In this document: positions 34,161-48,280 of the stretch, in pieces
Layout: the number at the start of each line of letters is the position of its first letter
Position numbering within the stretch: position 1 is the stretch's first letter
From: Carallia brachiata
Taxonomy: Eukaryota; Streptophyta; Magnoliopsida; Malpighiales; Rhizophoraceae
Reading direction: 5' to 3'
DNA: 64,000 nucleotides
Assembly (NCBI GenBank): GCA_021464245.1
Contig: JADCRB010000022.1
Location: forward strand, 397,801-461,800
Program-made: the position numbers and the translations under genes
Notes under the pieces: model-generated
Told to the model about the DNA's origin: nothing
Database searches by the model: none
The model's input: the letters and a program-made list of their open reading frames with translations, nothing else

Positions 34161-37100
34161 CTATTTATCGTTCATTTTGATTGAGTTTAGTCTTCTCAAT
34201 CTCTGATCTAGCTCCGCCATTACTGCTGATTCTTGCTTTTTCCTTTGCTTTGATATGGTGTTGGTTGTCATTGAACCTATCCTATCAAATGCCACCTGCA
34301 AGATTTAAATTGGGTTGTTTCAAATTCGTAGTTGCATCATACCCTCGTTGGCTAAGCCTCTCTCCCCATTCTTTTATTTGAAATCCATTGTTAACCAGTG
34401 AATAACATTTACCACTTGTTCGTTCTTACATTGCATTTCCCTTTTTAGTTTTATGGCTATGTAGAAGTGTCCATGGTGACGAATGAATAAAAATTGAATT
34501 AACAAAAAGGATCTAGCGAATATCTTACCGTCAATAATTCGTCAGGATCAAAGAGGTCATGGGTAGTTTTCTGCAGTATGTAGATTACATCGCCAACATG
34601 GTGAGTTAGAAGCAACTCTTCCTCTTTCATCTGCAATCAAAGATCACAATGATAGTTCTTTTCTTGTGATAACTGGTGTTCTGACTTTTGGAAACCTGCA
34701 AATGAGGAGCTTTCAAAAGAAGTAGAACCTTGAATATCGCCAAGGCAACATGAAATAGAACCTTTGCCCCCTCATAGAAAAGGACATCCCACACCCTCAG
34801 CGTTGTCTGGAAATTAAGCCCCACCAAGGAAGAATTGTCAGTGAATGGTGAAAACCTAATATAAATACAGTTATTGCCGTGCAAAAGCAAGTGCATAAAG
34901 GTGAAAGAGGGAGGAAATTATTGACACTTCTAACCTCCGAAGGTAAGCTCTTAGAGAAGAGGCATAGGAACCACTCAGTGGCGACAAGGGAGACATCAAA
35001 CTCCAACTCTTCCAAATGACTAGCTATCCTGTGTTTTCATTTTCTTGATTTTAACCGGCAGTTGCAACTCAACAAAGCACAATCATCAAGTTAGCAGATG
35101 AAAAATACCTGGGGCACTTTTTGGAAAGAAGATCCTTGAAAACCCGTTGTTCAACATGACATCCTGACAAGTTATCTGTGTAGCAGTCATTAACTAAGAC
35201 ATTTTCCAGCAGGACAGCCAGCATCCAAAAGGCATCTTCTTCCGTTTTCATCACAAGCAACAGCAACGCTGCAACATAATTTAGTCCCTGTGACAAGGAC
35301 CATTTTCCATTTGAAATTAGATAACAGCAACCTATGAAGGTAAGACATCACCCATTGACAAAAAGAGTTGATGGCTAACAGAAACCTAGCAGAAAATTTT
35401 CTTTTGGTTGCTAAATATCCATTATATCCAGGAGGGGGATCATAAATGTGGACACACTTCAAAATATATTATCTATGTTGAGATGCAGTTTTTAAAAACA
35501 TCGTGTTGATGGATCCACACTATGTTGGGATAGTTATAAAATCATTTCTTTGAGAAGGTGATTATAAGAAGGATTTAGAACAATATGAAATGTGATGATC
35601 TTATGATCAGCAAAAAACAAGGACATAGACATACAAAGCATGTACAAAGGGGAAAAGTTGAGACGCAATATGGAAGATAATTGTTTGTTCTATGCTGTTG
35701 GTTTAGCACACTTGTCCTTTGTCATTTACATAGTGTAAGCCCCACAATGACCCACCTGGCAGTACCCAACATCAGAATCACGGAAAGAATAACCAACAAG
35801 AATGCGTCTAAGGGCAGCATGGCCCTCTGGGGTGTCCAACCACGGGTGACCGGGGAAGGTTCGTGGCAAGTCCTGCAAATGTACTCAAGAGAAGGTTTAA
35901 TAACATGAAAGCAAGTGCCATAGAAAGAATCAGAAACAAATAGTAGTGCCAAACTAGTGCATCACCACTAACTTGTCAGTTGTTTCATTACGAATCCAAA
36001 TTTGGGCACTTTAAATGGACTCTTATAGTCAGAGAGCAGAAGAATGCCTCCCAAAAGAGACATCAAAGAAAGCACTCAGAATAACCCAACTTCTACATGT
36101 AAAGGTTGATACTACAACACTCATTGTTTGATGCTTATTAGCATTACCAGAACATCTGGTGCGCCTGTGCTTTCTCAGTTAGCTAAATAAAAACTTAAAA
36201 AGTGACCATGACATTTTCTTGATAGCCCAGAGGGTACTCATATTATGACTAGAAACAAGTATGTACCTCGGCTAGGCCTCCCAATTTTTGTTTCGGTCAT
36301 AAGCATTTCACTTCACCGTCTAATATTTGAATTTAGTGTCTTGGTTTCCAATCTAACCACAAAGAGGCTACAATTATCTCACATAGCAGGAATAGCTAGA
36401 GAAATGACCTTCTAAATGCAAAACACTGTGTTTGACTTCCCAAAAAATTGAATAAAACAGTCATTACAATTGCTTCCAATATCAAACATCATCGTTGAAG
36501 ACTGTTACCTAGCTGGATCAGATTGTTACACGAGGACGCTAAAACTGCAACTGCATCATCTTTTGTAAGTCAAACAAAGATACTGGATATTCCTATATTT
36601 TCAGATTTGCATCTCAGGATAATGTTAAGAACTGGACACATTTTTGTCCCGATTGTGTAAGTCAAGTAACCTCAGTTCCTGCCTAAAAATACAAATCTAA
36701 GTAAAGCAACAGATTTGTGACCGTTTGACAAACAAACAATGGCTTTGGAGGAAATTAAATTTTCAACAAATCTAAAACGGCCAAATCCGAGAAGAAACTT
36801 TGGGAAAAAAAAGCCTCACTACTCAGAATAAGAAACAATGGCAAATTGTAGTACAATTAGTATTGCAACTCAAGGAAAGAATATTCACAATGGACTAATC
36901 AAGACTTTGTGGCCATCAAAAGGAAAAGATGCCTTTTATCCAATCAAACGCAAATCAAGCAAAACTACTTTCACGGTTGAAAACAAGGCAGTCTACTGAT
37001 ATCAGATTTAACACTGTAATTCATGAATCAACCAAAAATTTCAAATAAACTTACTTGATCAATCTGCCTTGTAGCAGGTGTAACCTTCCCTTCAACCGCC

Positions 37101-37545
37101 TTGGTCAGATCATTGTAGTAGCTCTCGGGCACCGTAGACTTCTTCTTTGCGGCCCCAGAGAGCGAAAACCAAACTTTAGGCCTAAGCACGGGAGGTATAC
37201 CTTTTCTAATAAGCTCTTCAAAGTGATTGCGTTAGCTAAAGTAGACAACTTTAGAGAAGATTTTACGGCAATCCCTTCACCTATTGAAGAAACATCTGGC
37301 TGCAAATACCAATTAACACCTTTGCTAGCCTCTAGTGCCCACCAAACCCTCGCTTGTTGCCTCACCTTCTCTCTGACCTCATTTAACACATTAACATCGT
37401 CCACATTGCCTTCTACAGTGAACCCATAAAGGTCCTGGAATTTGACCGTTAAATTTGCTCTCCTTGAATGGATGCTAGGCCTCAAAAATTGGATTTGAGG
37501 CTGAAATTCTAACGGAACTTCCCTCTCGCCATGCGTTTTGTACAT
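34161..37545 (-). CDS. TBC-domain RabGAP protein, reading frame broken in first coding exon
   Basis: Seven coding exons on the minus strand, in order 37545-37055, 35872-35756, 35287-35109, 35028-34935, 34806-34729, 34630-34529, 34295-34161 (TAG stop). All introns are GT-AG. The family accelerates GTP hydrolysis on Rab GTPases in membrane traffic. Both catalytic fingerprints are present: the arginine-finger motif IxxDxxR (IDQDLPR, across exons 1-2) and YxQ (VGYCQGLN, across exons 2-3). Other conserved blocks include [50 protein letters not shown] and [16 protein letters not shown]. Exon 1 is 491 nt. Near 37219 the frame shifts by one base between ANAITLK and [14 protein letters not shown]. One missing A would explain it and would restore the phase of every later exon (about 398 aa in all). 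As it stands, translation ends at 37105, before the catalytic domain. It is either a sequencing error or a recent pseudogene or null allele. A UTR acceptor TTTGTAG lies near 37575. Confidence 0.9.
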
Positions 37546-38400
37546 GTTTAGTAGCTGTGTTTCTGAGTTCTTCCTACAAAGGGATAGATAAATATGATAC
37601 AAAGGCAAAGGCCTTTTCCAAAATTGGTCAAGTCTACAGGCTTGTAAACACAAGGAAACGGTCAATTGTTGAAGTTTTAAAAGCTTGAAAACGAATTGGC
37701 TTCAAAGAATCGAACAAGAGGACTCGCCAAAATTTATCTCAAAAGAAGAAAAATATCCAACAGAGGGCCGCTATTGAACACCCTTTTGCGCCATCTACAG
37801 AAATCCTTGAATTCTATTACTGGAAATGATAACAAACACAGAAAGACAAAGGATTGAAAGAAAAGCTTTGCCCTTGCAGCTGGGCTCCTCAAAAAAAAGA
37901 TATTCAGACAACAAGAGAAAACCCAGAAAAGAAAAGTTTATTTACAGCTTCAAGTCAATATATGAAAACCAAAACCCAGAAAACAGATCTTCCTGTTAAT
38001 GCACCGAGGGGGAAAGAACGAGTCTTTTTTAAAGAACGAGTCTTCTTTAGCCTTTTTTTTTTATTGATACAATAAAGAATATCTTCGAAGGGGTCAAATG
38101 AAACCACAAAAATAAACAACGATATTTTGGGGAAAATTAAGAAGCTTGAAAGCTTGAAGTTTATGGAAAGTTTGGGCCTTTTCTGTTTCTATGTTAGAGA
38201 AAGAGAATCAGTTTAACAAATAGACTAATGAGGGGAAAAACAAAAAAAAAAGACAGATTTTCAAGGGAGGCTATTTAGAAGCTTCAAATTCAAAGGTCGA
38301 AGCAATGGAGTATTCATTCAACGGGAAAATACGTGGCCTGTAGCCTGACCTTGGAGCGATAAAAAGGAAATTTTGCTTTGAACGTTACTGGACTTTTAAT
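37546..38400 (-). other. 5' leader/promoter region of the TBC gene
   Basis: Purine-rich on the + strand with no conserved frame. A TTTGTAG acceptor near 37575 suggests an upstream non-coding exon. No clear TATA box was found. Confidence 0.3.
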
Positions 38401-41400
38401 TTTTATTAAAAAGCTGTGGGTAGATCTTTTAAAAAATAGTTTTGGCAGGAATATTTAGATGAGATTGATTAAAGTCATATCTATAAAGAAAAGAAAAAAT
38501 TATTAAATAATTAAATATTATTATATAAATTATGTAGTTATTTAAATATTAAAATTTATTTTTTTTTATCAAGTTAAAAATTGCATACAGGACTTTATCT
38601 TTTTTAAAAGATTAAAAAGCCCTTTTCATTCCATGGTAGGTGTCCCTGTCCCGTATCTTCCAGGTTGCCTTTCACGGGTTTAGACCTCAGAATTCAGACA
38701 ATACAACTGACGTTTTTAATTCTTGTTTTTTACTTGCAATTCCTTCGTTTTTTTTTTTTTTTTGTGATTAATTGGTAATTTGAATTTTGCGTACTAAGTT
38801 GCTTTGTTTTTGATTCCCAAGCTCAATCAAGATTAGATTACGGAGGCCTTTGAAAACAAATTGCGTTTTATGGTTTGAAGCTAAAATTAAATCAAATAGA
38901 AAAACTATTATTGGGCAGCCAAATCCACTCTCAAAATTGCATTGGTTCATGGTGACGCATACGCATATACATGTTTTATACTTGTACACTAAAAGTTATT
39001 TATTATCTATAGATAATAATATTGAAAATTAGCAATACGACTAATACCATAACACGCATATTAGCTTTGTTTTATTGATAAACTAAATGGACAAAAGAAA
39101 GGACAAAATAATTCGTGTACGTGTGCCAGTTAACCCTACACAAAATGTTACCTATCAAAAAAAAAAAACCCTACCCAAAATGTTAAATTATAACTCTGAC
39201 CTTATATGCCTCCGTTTAGCCTTTAGAAGGAACTCCTCACTTATTTGCCCTTCTTTATCGTTGGCTTGAATGAATATATTGATAGGCCAGCATGAGTATT
39301 GTTTTTATCCTTTTTTTTTTTTTAAACTTTTTCAATTTTCAATGATGAAGAATTATTCTCAATAAAATTTGAAGTTATTAACATGAAAATGCTCTTGAAA
39401 CCTTAGATTTTAAACCTGAAATATATCTATAAAGAATCGAACTTGTTCTACCTTATCAGTTTTATCATATATTTGCAAGGTACTACTATGATACTTTCTT
39501 CAATTTGTCCATTTGAATATTACCATTTTCTTTAACATTTTAATTTTATAAGATTCTATAGCAAGGGATTTTACTTTTAGAAAAAAATAAAACAAGAAAG
39601 CAAAAGAAAATCGCAAGATTAGTTGGAAAATATTACAATTTTTTCAGAAAATATGGTCTGAATTAAAGAACCAATCATTCCTTTTACTAATGCTTAAGAA
39701 CTTTGAGAGCCGTAGAGCACTTATTGACCAACAAATCAATTACTCCCTTACAAGGAAAGCAATTTCCTAATAGTAATGCTAGTGATGAAGGATTTTTGAC
39801 TAATATAATTTTATCTTTATGTTTAAAGAAATTCTAATGAGTGTGGTCAGCTTCAAAGTTGAAATAAATTTTTTTTTTGGTCACATAAATGAATGTATAA
39901 GTTCTTAATAGGACATCGCACAAATTAGGAAGTAACAAAAAGTAAATTGTAATTATTAATATCATACCATATTTTCAGAGAGAATGGAGGACAAATTTGT
40001 CATTTCGATAGATTATGACGCGTTTTTTGGATTGAATCATCTTTTCAGGGTACACTAAAAGTAATTTAATTTTTTTTGGTTAAACTAAAAGTAATTTAAT
40101 TGATCACATTACCAAATGATTAAAACGAAGTGGACGACAAGCTGGCTATCTGTGGGCCCCCGACAACGTTGGACCATAAACTAGTGCTCTGCCCGCGGAT
40201 GGGCGCGTCACGTGCGGAGCTCTCCAAATCCGAGTCTCAATGACAAAAAGAGGCTGGCCGTGGCGCAGCCTTTGTGGCGGCTGTTTCAACAATCGATAAA
40301 TGTTGTAAATGAAAATCTAAATTTCATCTCCATGTGGTTCAAGTGGCAAAGGCTAATTGTGAGGTTAACGTACAATTAAGAGACTAGCGCTTCGAAGAGT
40401 AAAATCAGATTAAACATGCGTTTGATTATATATGATTTGTGAGTGAGTGAAAATTTTTACTGAATACTGAAGAATATTTGTAGTTTTATAAATTCAATAC
40501 AACGGTTCAACCTACTATATAGTGCACTCAGCACAATTCTCAGTAAGATAATCACTAATAATTTTTCATTTATTGATAAAAAAAGTCTAAGTTCCTTTTC
40601 CATTTAATCATTTGTTCCCAAATGAATCTAAATATTAATATTGATTGTTATGTTTGCATTATCTTTATGGATCAATAAACCTGATTAAAAAGTAATTTTC
40701 ACTCAAAATTGATTCAAATAAACTTTTTAACTCGATGATTGAAATGTCTCACAGACAAACTTGGATGTTCGGACGCATATTATAATAATGGTAATATTAA
40801 TAATAAGTACTATTCACCGTTGATTGGGAAAATTAAAACTTCAGAAGATGTTGCTGGCCAACCATTATCGATGTCAACAGGGAACGAGCGGACACATCAA
40901 GGTTTTATGGACATCCCATCGCATTAATGGCCGCTTATAAAAGTGCTTGGTACTTCAAATTTCACTTAATATAGGAAGTTTTGAGAAATTAGTGTGATTT
41001 GATCAATTCACTCCTTCCAAATTTAAAGATTTTGATAGTTACTTAAACTAACTCAAGGAGTCAATCTGTATAACTTAATTAAGGGCCAACTTAAATATTA
41101 ATAGCGGATTAATTCCATCGTTCATTTCATTTGTATGAAACAAGCCTGTGGTGAGTCCAGGTTAATAATTTGTTTCATGGAAATCGGAAAGATGCGAGGA
41201 ATCCTTTTATCCTTGTAAACATTATGTATTTAAAGTAATTTACAATTTTCGTTCTCTACCTACTTAAATATTGTCTATCGAAGATTTATGGGTAAATAAT
41301 ATCCTTGTAGGTATATATATTATTATGCAGATATTAGCATTCAACATTTTGAAAGTATTTTATCACCGGATACAAAAATTTAGTGCTTAGTTAGCCTGTG

Positions 41401-44400
41401 TTTTCTCTCATTAATTTTGATTTAAGTTCCCCTGCATCACCCTCTATTTCAAAAAAATATGAGGGATTTATGGTTAATGCTAAAAGTCACATACAACATT
41501 ATTATTACTTTGAATAGCGAGTCCTATTTACAGATAAAATTGAATTAGAACGATAAGGGTAATTCCAATTTAAATCAACCAAACTTACATTTCTACCATG
41601 TCCTTTTTTTAGTAGAAAAAGAAGAGCTTTTTGGCAGTTGAATGCTGAGAACCTTTTCACTTATTTATTTCCAGGTTCTTCGGTTAATCGGTTCTTTTAT
41701 TATCATTATTATTATTTTTTCATTAGTGGTTCTTCGATTCTAAGTTAAGAGGACCATTGGTATCAAATAATATCTTTTTGCTGATGGAAACTTACGATCG
41801 CAACAATGTAAAAAAGGCGGCTGACACTTTTAAATCATTTCCGTCTACCCACTTGTAGCTCGTTACTATAACCGGTTACTAATTCATGAATATTGTTACA
41901 TAATGAAATAAATACAAAGCAAATAGCATCTCACTTATTAGTTGATGAAAATGTCTCAATACCCAAAGCCTTTTTTTTTTTTTTAAATGGCAGTCGCCCT
42001 AAATAAAACACGCCAATCAAGTGGACTTGATAGAAAATCATGAAACAAAAGTCGGGTTTGTTTGTGCACACATCACAAACATGTATATTATGCCATATTT
42101 AATTAAATGAATTATTTATATAAGAATGTTGTAAATGTTATCGAGGTTTGGCAACAAAAGGCGGAATATTATTGCGAATAATTAACATAACATAAATGAG
42201 AAAGCAAAAAATTCTCGGTGCTTCTACAACACCATTAATGTATCATCGGAGGGTTCACTCAGTACCAGCTGCCAAAGAGCCGTTCAAGATCGAACGGCAC
42301 CACCGAGCCATGAGAGACTGGGGTCTTTAATTTCATGATAATGATTCGATAGCATCAATTTCGCGTGGTGTCATCAAAATACTCTAAACTTTGCTTTTGT
42401 ACAAAGACAAGAACGCGAAGATAGAGCTGTGAAGCTAAAGCATTGTCCCGTTAAAAAAACCGACAAAAAAAAAAAAAAGCTAAAGCAGTGTCGTCTTCTC
42501 AACTATGAAAAAACCACTACTCCGATTAACTTTAGGGTAAAGATTGGTGGACGGGATATGATGGACGGGAAAGAGATAAATTTTTTTTTTTGTGTAATTA
42601 GTTGACTTATTTATGTAATGAGATACTGAATCATTGCAACGAAATTTAAAAATATTTTTTGATTTATTTTTTCGTTACAAAAATTAAACATTTGGTTGTA
42701 CAAATAAATTAACTAGTTACACAAAAAAAATTTTCTGTCTGTTCCGCGTCTTTTTTTCTACGTCTAGGTAACAGTACTCTTAACTTTAAGTATAAAAATA
42801 CACTAGGGCTTTCCTCTCATTTTCACTGCAACGTATTAGGCACGTCGCCAGAACAGGCCATTTGGTCAAGGACGGCAACGAACATTATAAAGTCTCCTCA
42901 TTAGTGGTTACCACTCAAATTTCTTTTGGAAGGGATGTGCATTACGTGCAGAGATGTTCTAGATATTTTGCAGACCACGGTGCTTAATTATTATTTCCAG
43001 ATTACAAATGAAATCTCAACAATTGAGCCAATTAATAAGTACCATAAAAGTATAAATCTTACGTTAAGTAACCTTCGATTTCGGCTCATAAGTGTGATAA
43101 TTAATATATCTGCAATACATTTTTTTGTCAAAAAAAAAAGTTACATACAATTATAAATGCTTATTTGATACAATGGATTTGTGCATCTTTGGTGAAGTAA
43201 CAAAGAGAATTCTTTAGGAATATTTTTTTTTTGTTTTGTTCTCATTAGGAATTTCTTAATTCGGACAAAATGGCATGCACATAATGGAAAAAAGATCTAG
43301 GACAACAAATTTAGTCGACCCGGGTCATGGTATAGATTAAAGTTTCAAGTCGCTTAATTACTCTAAAGTCTTAACTCAACAGTCAACATTGTTTTTTAGG
43401 TACAGTTAAAGTGGAGAGGGAGACATTTTTAATAAATGAGGTTTAAGGTTTTATATCTTATTTCTAAATTTTAAATTTAATAGTCGTTAAGTTATATCTA
43501 ATAGTTAAACTCAAAGTTGAGATCCGCAACTCACAATGATGTCAAAATCGGTCTTCCCATTATTCTGAATGTAAAAGAATACTTAAATCAATCGGTGACC
43601 ACTCTATGAATGAGTGTATAAGAAATAAAGATTTTCTCAATAAAGTGTACATAATAAATTAATACCGGTAGGAAATAAATTAAGGATGATATTTGCATTA
43701 GTATTCATTTGAACGTATCCAACATAGACATATAAATACCTTAATTAAGAGGTTTGAGGAAATTCGAGTGAATCAAGAATAACTTAAATTTATTTGTAAA
43801 CTTTTTGTCCAGAAGGATTTAAAATAATTGAATCTCATAATATCAAACTTAATTTACAATAAAGTAATATAATGAGAAAAGAGCAGTTTAATCGATTTCA
43901 ATTAAATTTGACATCAAAATTTTATTGTTCATTTTGCTATCTGGACCAGACTTTAGATACACACTTAGTGCTGCAGGGGTAGTAAAATTGATTGCAATTT
44001 ACAGTATCAGTTGGCTCTTGCCAAATACCAAGCATGGAAATTGATAAAAAATAAATACATCATTTGTTAATTTTAGTGGAGCCATTAAATGGAAGTGATT
44101 TTTTTTTTTAAAAAAGAAAATGAAGATCGGTACATTCAGTCAAACCAATGAACTGCTAACTAGGCCAAGATAATATTTTTCAAGACTCAAACTAGCTGTT
44201 GATTCGGAACAGATTTTTAAGTTAGTTTAAATGCCACATTATACATACATTTTATTAATAATTCTGAACTCTTAGTTTTAAGTTTAAGTAACATTCTCAA
44301 TTCTCAAAAACGTAAAAAAGGAAAAATGATAAAAAGTAGGGATTATTTTCTTGATTCTCTTCTCATCCATCTCACTTACTACTTTATTTATTCTTCTGTT

Positions 44401-45540
44401 TTTTTTTTTTGGGTGCGAAGAAAGAAGAAATATGTAACTAACTAGTTTTACGTGCTCGAGCTCGACCCACCGTTGAGAGTCGAAACACAAAACCCACGTC
44501 ACGTGTGCTCGTGCAGACACGGACGCCAGCTGGTCGGCGAGGACAATGGGATCGTTCATCTTGCGAAAGGAGTGGCTACATAATGTCAAACACGAACATG
44601 CAGTATCTTGTCTAACTGTCTAAGTCTAACAAAACTTAATCAAAATGTAAGATTCCAAGGCATTCTTGTCGTTGAAGATTCAAGGTCTAATTACATTTCC
44701 CTGTATTAAATTACGATTCCCTATGTTTTACTACATTTATTAATTTGGTCAAAACAATGAATATACCGTATTGCTTATATAATTTAAAATATGAAATGAA
44801 AAGGCTGAACAAGAGACTTCTGTCAATATACATTACTGTATTTTATCTTATAGATCTGTATCATAGCCAACCGTAACTTCTACCCTTTCCTTCCCCATAT
44901 AATATTATATACGAAAATCAATTACTACATAATAGGCTTTAAATTAGTAGCTAGGTTTTGGCTTTTTCCCTACAAGAAATTTTGACGGTTAACTATTTTG
45001 TTATACATTTGTATATAAATAGACTACATACTCTCAGGATTTAATTGGTCCTATTTATATAGTAATCATATATTTAATTTGTCTAGAGAAATTCTTAAGG
45101 ACAATAACTTTACCTTTGCTCTGTCATACATATGCTAGCTAGTAGTCAATGGGTATTTAAAAGAGAACGAAAGAAAAGAGGCTATATATCGAGGAAGAAA
45201 AAACATCAGAAGAATATCAATGTTCATTGTGGAAAGAACTACCTCCAGATAAGGACATGGCCTTGTTATATGAGTTAAAACTTAAAGGGGATCGAAATAA
45301 AAAGCAGAATCACAAAACATGCAAGAAGAGACCTAGGAATTGAAACAAAGCAGCCCAATTTTGATTATTCCATTATTATCCAATCTACCATTAAAATTCC
45401 AAAAAGGGTTTACATATATATCTTGTAAGTTCTCTCTCAATCCCCTCATTCCCATATTTCAAAACCCATAAGTGAAGGAAACTTTCTACATTTTAAAGAA
45501 AAAAGAACACTAAGAAGAGAAAGAAAAGAAAATTAAAACA
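38401..45540. other. Long gene-poor AT-rich stretch
   Basis: No coding frame with recognisable motifs on either strand. Points of note: a GC-rich island at about 40141-40290, a tRNA-like A box (TGGTTCAAGTGGCAAAGGC, about 40334) without a good B box, and many poly(A)/(T) runs. It is probably decayed repeats. Confidence 0.45.
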
Positions 45541-45705
45541 ATGCCTGGCACTTTCCCATGTACGCCTCTAAACTTTTGTTCGATGAACGACCTTAACCAA
45601 AGACCCGGAAAAGCGATCGAAAACCCCACCATATATGCTTATAGTTTTGGAAGTGAATCTTCATTAAAACCTGAAAAGCCTTGCAAGAACTTGATCATAT
45701 ATTAG
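45541..45705 (+). CDS. Small open frame, 54 aa, unproven
   Basis: An ATG-to-TAG frame of 54 codons beginning MPGTFPCTPLNFCSMNDLNQ. It lies about 355 bp downstream of a TATATAT box near 45182 and a purine-rich leader. No signal peptide, repeats or known motif. It was noted because the surrounding 45.1-45.7 kb has promoter-like features in an otherwise empty region. It may well be chance. Confidence 0.15.
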   Translation: MPGTFPCTPLNFCSMNDLNQRPGKAIENPTIYAYSFGSESSLKPEKPCKNLIIY

Positions 45706-47570
45706 AACATTGACTTGGGGCTTCTGTGTTGCGAGCCACAATGCATAATACTGCTTTTTTTCTCTTCTTTCATCACCATCTTATTTTTTCCCACTTTTGT
45801 GGCTTCCTTTTTATTTTGTTCTAACTTATACCCCCGAAAAAAAGAAAAACTTGAAGAGCGGATGATTAAAGGAATTACATATGTAATAAGAGAATGGTGT
45901 TGTGTCTATATATGATGACCAACCACAGACACCGAGAATTTAAAAATGAACAGATAGAGAGAATAGAAGAAGGAGGCTGTTCCCGAGAAGATGACGAGAG
46001 TTTCCCGTTGATGTTGTTTTCAAAGATGGGGTTTTGATTTTCCTTGGAGTGGGCCAAACTAGAAGGAGAAACAGGCCCTTTTTTCGTCCATTTGTCTTTC
46101 CTTCATCTTGACTTTGCAGATTTCGTCCATTCCTTTGAATTTTGTTTTGGAATTTTTTTTAGAAAATTTTGCAAACAGAAATTTATATATAAAAAGTACA
46201 TAAATTTAATAAAATAATATTATTTATAGACCATCTAAAAAAATTTTATATAATGTATACATTTTATATTTTAGAATAACACTCATTTAAATTTATGTTA
46301 TAATTTAAAAAAATAAAAAAATAATATTTTATTTTCTTAATACCTCTGTATATGTAATAGAATTTTTTTTTTTTTTGTCTTTTTCATCAAAAGCTGGCGG
46401 TCCATTTAGGGCACATAATACATGTATCAATTTCGTGTACTAAAAGTCTAATCATTCCCATACGAATAGATCGGGTAAGTATGTAGCATGAAAACGTTCT
46501 CCTTTGGCCATCATGAAACACTTCATTTGGGACATAGTTAAGTGAATTTACTAACTGTAATTGTTATTTTTACTCTTTTTCTAAGTATAATACACACTTT
46601 ATAAATCTATTTAATTAATTTTTTCAAATAGGTCTTATTTAAAATTTTTATTTTTATTCATATTTAAAATTTGAGATTCTTAGACTCACATCAACGGTGA
46701 GCCAGATTAAAAACCTCCTATACTAACATATGTCACTTGTATATTTAATAATACGTTGATATATGGTAAGTAAGCAAATGAATAAATGATTATATAACTG
46801 TGTCCAAGAAACTGCATATTTGTAAATCACATTCACCTAGTATATTATGATCGAAATAAAATTGATTGGCGTTAAAGTGTTTCGATTCATACAGTAAATG
46901 CTTACGAGATGCGGACTCCCTGATATACATATATATATATTGGAATTGTAGACGATAAAATTAAATCTTACACTTTGGCATACTGTTTTAAAGGTTGCAA
47001 TTGGATCATATCGCTACATCATGGCTGGACATTGATAAATGAATCGACATGATTTTTTCAATGTGATCACGATACTCTATAAAATACATGGAAAAATTAA
47101 TATATTGGGTTTGATTCCATTAATAATATGTGATGCGAGAGCAATGAGTAACCTTAAAAGATTTGTTAAATACTCTCCCTTACCAATTAAGTCATGAGGC
47201 GAAGAATTTGAGTGTTTCTCCTTTACTTATTGCTTTCTTTCCCTACTAATTAATTACTCGTTTTTGTTTAAAGAAATGAAAAAAAAAAGGGTATTTGACC
47301 CGTTTATATGTATTATACTCTAGGCGTACAACGATGGCTAAAGATGTGGGCGGTTGGCTAGTTGAGGTGGCTAAATGATGCCTAAAAACTTCCAAACAAC
47401 AAAAGCAAGAGAACATCGGACGGGAACCGGCCGTTTACTCAAGGGAATCCATGTTGTGGACCTAGTTGGCTAATTGCCCTTGTAACATGGTGAAACTGTC
47501 CTCTCTAATTTCGGGTTTCATCGAGTCAAAGGGAAAGGACACCAGAATTAATGGAGAGTTGGTAAGAGGA
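45706..47570. other. Intergenic AT-rich DNA, no gene seen
   Basis: Short frames only. Contains a small (AT)n run near 46927-46941. Confidence 0.4.
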
Positions 47571-48280
47571 ATATTTTCCTTGTCCAAGGCATCTATTTCT
47601 ATCTTGAGGGTTTGCTAAGTCTACCTTAATTTCTACTATAATGACCAAACAAAAAAAAAAAAAATCATATTTCTACTAATAGTAATTCAATGCTTGGCAT
47701 TAACGCTTTTGTTTGTTTTTATAGCATTTCGCCATTGGCGGGGTTTCACCATTGTGGAAGACGGAGGAGGTGTAGTTCAAAAAAGATTGAGTAGCTGTAT
47801 GACATGCAAAAGAAGTTTCAAATTTGAATCCCAAGTGTGATGGTCGGGAGGATATTTTGCGTTGTTTGATTTAATAGAATAGAACTCACACCAAAAGTAC
47901 CAATTGGCAAAATTTAAAAGGGAATAGTTGTATAGTAGGAAGAAAATTGTTTGGAAGAATTTTTAAAATATAAGTAGTTGAATTTCTTTTGAATCAATTG
48001 AATTTATTGTGCAAAAAATAATAATAATTTTTTTATTACACTTATAATCAAGGTAGTTGTAAGACGAATCTAATAAATTGTAATCTAAAAATTTTTTTGA
48101 TAAATTTTTACGACCAGTACCCAATTTAAAAATAGAGAAATTTGGAAGTGTAAATTAAAATTTCAAGAAATTGAAATGCAAAAAAAGTAAATTATATTGG
48201 ATTAATTGCATATAATCATAAATATTATACCAATAATTTTTATTGAACCAGAGAATCTCATCATGAAGTTAAAGCACGCC
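47571..48280 (+). repeat. Segmental duplication, copy A (partner 63345-63930)
   Basis: Direct repeat of the right end of the window. Matching blocks include ATTCAATGCTTGGCA versus CTTCAATGCTTGGCA, TTGCGTTGTTTGATTTAATA, and ATTTCAAGAAATT preceding an ATTGCATATAATCAT-type word. The two copies are diverged by indels but collinear over about 600 bp. Non-coding. Confidence 0.7.

Noticed and set aside
37854..38075. 73-codon + frame upstream of the TBC gene
   Set aside because: Low-complexity Lys-rich translation opposite the TBC leader region; no motif.
40334..40410. SINE-like A box TGGTTCAAGTGGCAAAGGC
   Set aside because: No acceptable B box or target duplication.
44284..44589. 101-codon minus frame
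   Set aside because: No recognised motif, AT-rich flanks, no supporting splice or promoter signals.
45541..45570. TGCCTGGCACTTTCCCATGT resembles the start of miR160
   Set aside because: Only the first eight bases agree, and no complementary arm was found within a plausible hairpin distance.
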